In this document: positions 5,913-7,048 of the stretch, piece by piece | Layout: the number at the start of each line of letters is the position of its first letter | How positions within the stretch are numbered: position 1 is the first letter of the stretch | DNA from: Glaciecola sp965658765 | Lineage (GTDB): Bacteria; Pseudomonadota; Gammaproteobacteria; Enterobacterales; Alteromonadaceae | Length of the DNA stretch: 7,048 bases | Assembly (NCBI GenBank): GCA_965658765.1 | Contig: CBFHTO010000110.1 | Location: 1-7,048 of the forward strand | Direction: 5' to 3' | Position numbers and translations under genes: made by a program | Notes under the pieces: model-generated | Told to the model about the DNA's origin: nothing | What the model saw: only the letters and a program-made list of their open reading frames with translations | The model's database searches: none

Positions 5913-7048
5913 TGAATATTATTCAAGCCATAAACGATCCTAAGCTATTCGCTGATCAATTCGGTGGTGATAGCTGGCAATACTGGCGCGTTCTTCTCGC
6001 TGGCTTCTATGGCTTGAAACTAACCAAAGCAGAACGCAAACAGTTTGAACAATTAACGAAAAGAACAGCCCCTAAACAAGCGTTTAACGAGCTTTGGCTA
6101 TGTGTAGGTCGCAGAGGTGGCAAGTCAAATATAAGCGCCCTGCTCGCTGTATATGAAGCCTTTTTCAATGACTATAAAGACAAGTTAGCACCGGGTGAAT
6201 GCGCCACTGTGTTTGTAATTGCTGCAGACAGAAAACAAGCACGTTCAGTGATGCGATACATACGCGGATTAATCGAAGCAACGCCCCTTTTACAGTCAAT
6301 GGTAGTTAAGGATAGCCAAGAGTCTATCGAGCTATCAAACCGTTGTGTGATTGAGATCATGACGGCTGGTTTTAAAGGTATTCGCGGCTATTCGGTAGCC
6401 TGTGCCATTCTTGATGAAGTCGCTTTTTGGTCTGACGGTGGCGCAAACCCTGACAAAGAAATCATAACAGCAATACGCCCTAGCCTAGCAACGCTTAACG
6501 GTAAGATCATTGCATTGTCATCCCCATACGCCCGAAAAGGTGTCTTGTGGGACAACTATAAGCGTTATTTCGGCAAGGAACAAAGCAAGCGCGTGTTAGT
6601 AGCTCAAGCCCCTAGCTTACTCATGAATTCATTGCTACCGACTCACGTTGTTGAACAGGCTTATCAGGATGACCCAGCAAGCGCTAAAGCAGAATACGGT
6701 GCAGAGTTCAGAACGGATGTTGAAACCTTTGTAAACCGTGAAGTTGTAGACGCGTTGGTGTTTCCTGGACGCTACGAATTACCGTTTTTATCGGACAACA
6801 AATACTTTGCTTTCACTGACCCAAGCGGAGGCTCAAAAGATGCCTTTACGCTATCCATAGCGCACAAAGAAAAGAATGTAGTAATACTCGATGCCATACG
6901 TGCAATAACGCCCCCTTTTAGCCCTGAACAGGTCGTAGATGACTTTTGTGCATTGCTAGAAAGTTACGGAATAAGAACGGTAACGGGCGATCGGTACGCG
7001 GGTGAGTGGCCATCCGAGCAATTTTATAAGCGCGGTGTTGTTTATCTG
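5912..7048 (+). CDS. terL: Phage terminase large subunit (partial, runs off the right edge)
   Basis: This is the ATP-driven motor and nuclease that cuts and pumps DNA into a procapsid. The frame stays open for 379 codons to the window edge, so the C-terminus is missing. The ATPase half shows Walker A G66-S72 (GRRGGKS, with K71) and Walker B with catalytic pair D168-E169 (CAILDEVAFW), plus a likely coupling motif near LSSPYARKG. The RNase H-like nuclease half begins with D303 (FAFTDPSGGSKD) and a second acid D360 (VTGDRYAGEW); the last acidic residue would lie beyond the edge. The ATG overlaps the stop of the preceding gene by one base, with only a weak AGG (5902-5904), so translation is probably coupled. 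A motor gene of this type implies portal and capsid genes to the right, or packaging into a helper's heads. Confidence 0.95.
   Translation, partial: MNIIQAINDPKLFADQFGGDSWQYWRVLLAGFYGLKLTKAERKQFEQLTKRTAPKQAFNELWLCVGRRGGKSNISALLAVYEAFFNDYKDKLAPGECATVFVIAADRKQARSVMRYIRGLIEATPLLQSMVVKDSQESIELSNRCVIEIMTAGFKGIRGYSVACAILDEVAFWSDGGANPDKEIITAIRPSLATLNGKIIALSSPYARKGVLWDNYKRYFGKEQSKRVLVAQAPSLLMNSLLPTHVVEQAYQDDPASAKAEYGAEFRTDVETFVNREVVDALVFPGRYELPFLSDNKYFAFTDPSGGSKDAFTLSIAHKEKNVVILDAIRAITPPFSPEQVVDDFCALLESYGIRTVTGDRYAGEWPSEQFYKRGVVYL

Overview
The window reads as the left part of an integrated, phage-related mobile element of a Gram-negative bacterium, most likely a gammaproteobacterium. The reasons are the P4-type integrase, the AlpA-type regulator, the P4-alpha-like primase-helicase, and a sequence at 74-87 that matches the encoded 3' end of a tRNA (GGCCCCGGGCACCA read on the minus strand). 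The DNA is moderately AT-rich. All genes are on the plus strand and tightly packed. Species and host cannot be decided from this sequence.

Layout. Positions 1-232 carry no gene. They hold a tRNA-end-like attachment core (74-87), two 16-bp direct repeats that could be integrase arm sites (101-116, 165-180) and a tandem 9-mer. Next come a tyrosine integrase (233-1486), an unrecognised 221-aa gene joined to it by a TAATG overlap (1486-2151), a 100-bp regulatory gap, a 59-aa AlpA-like regulator (2252-2431), an unrecognised 80-aa gene (2421-2663) and an 840-aa Prim-Pol/SF3 helicase fusion (2660-5182). A strong intrinsic terminator (5189-5213) closes this early module. A gene-free stretch follows (5214-5561). 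A packaging module then begins: a small terminase-associated protein (5562-5912) and a terminase large subunit that runs off the right edge (5912-7048).

How it works together (inference). Integrase and AlpA would control integration and excision, with AlpA acting as regulator or directionality factor. The primase-helicase would drive replication of the excised element. The terminase pair would package the DNA. No CI/Cro-type repressor, Cox, cII or HNH gene lies between integrase and terminase. The order int - alpA - primase - terS - terL resembles Gram-negative phage-inducible chromosomal islands, especially the capsid-forming kind that carry their own packaging and head genes. A compact complete prophage remains possible because the right side is cut off.

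The most interesting signal is at 5218-5352, directly after the primase terminator. Two exact TGACGG units with a 9-bp period are mirrored by two CCGTCA units with the same 9-bp period, and the two arrays flank an AT-rich segment. This is a good candidate replication origin recognised by the element's own primase-helicase, similar in logic to P4 ori/crr but with a different repeat sequence.
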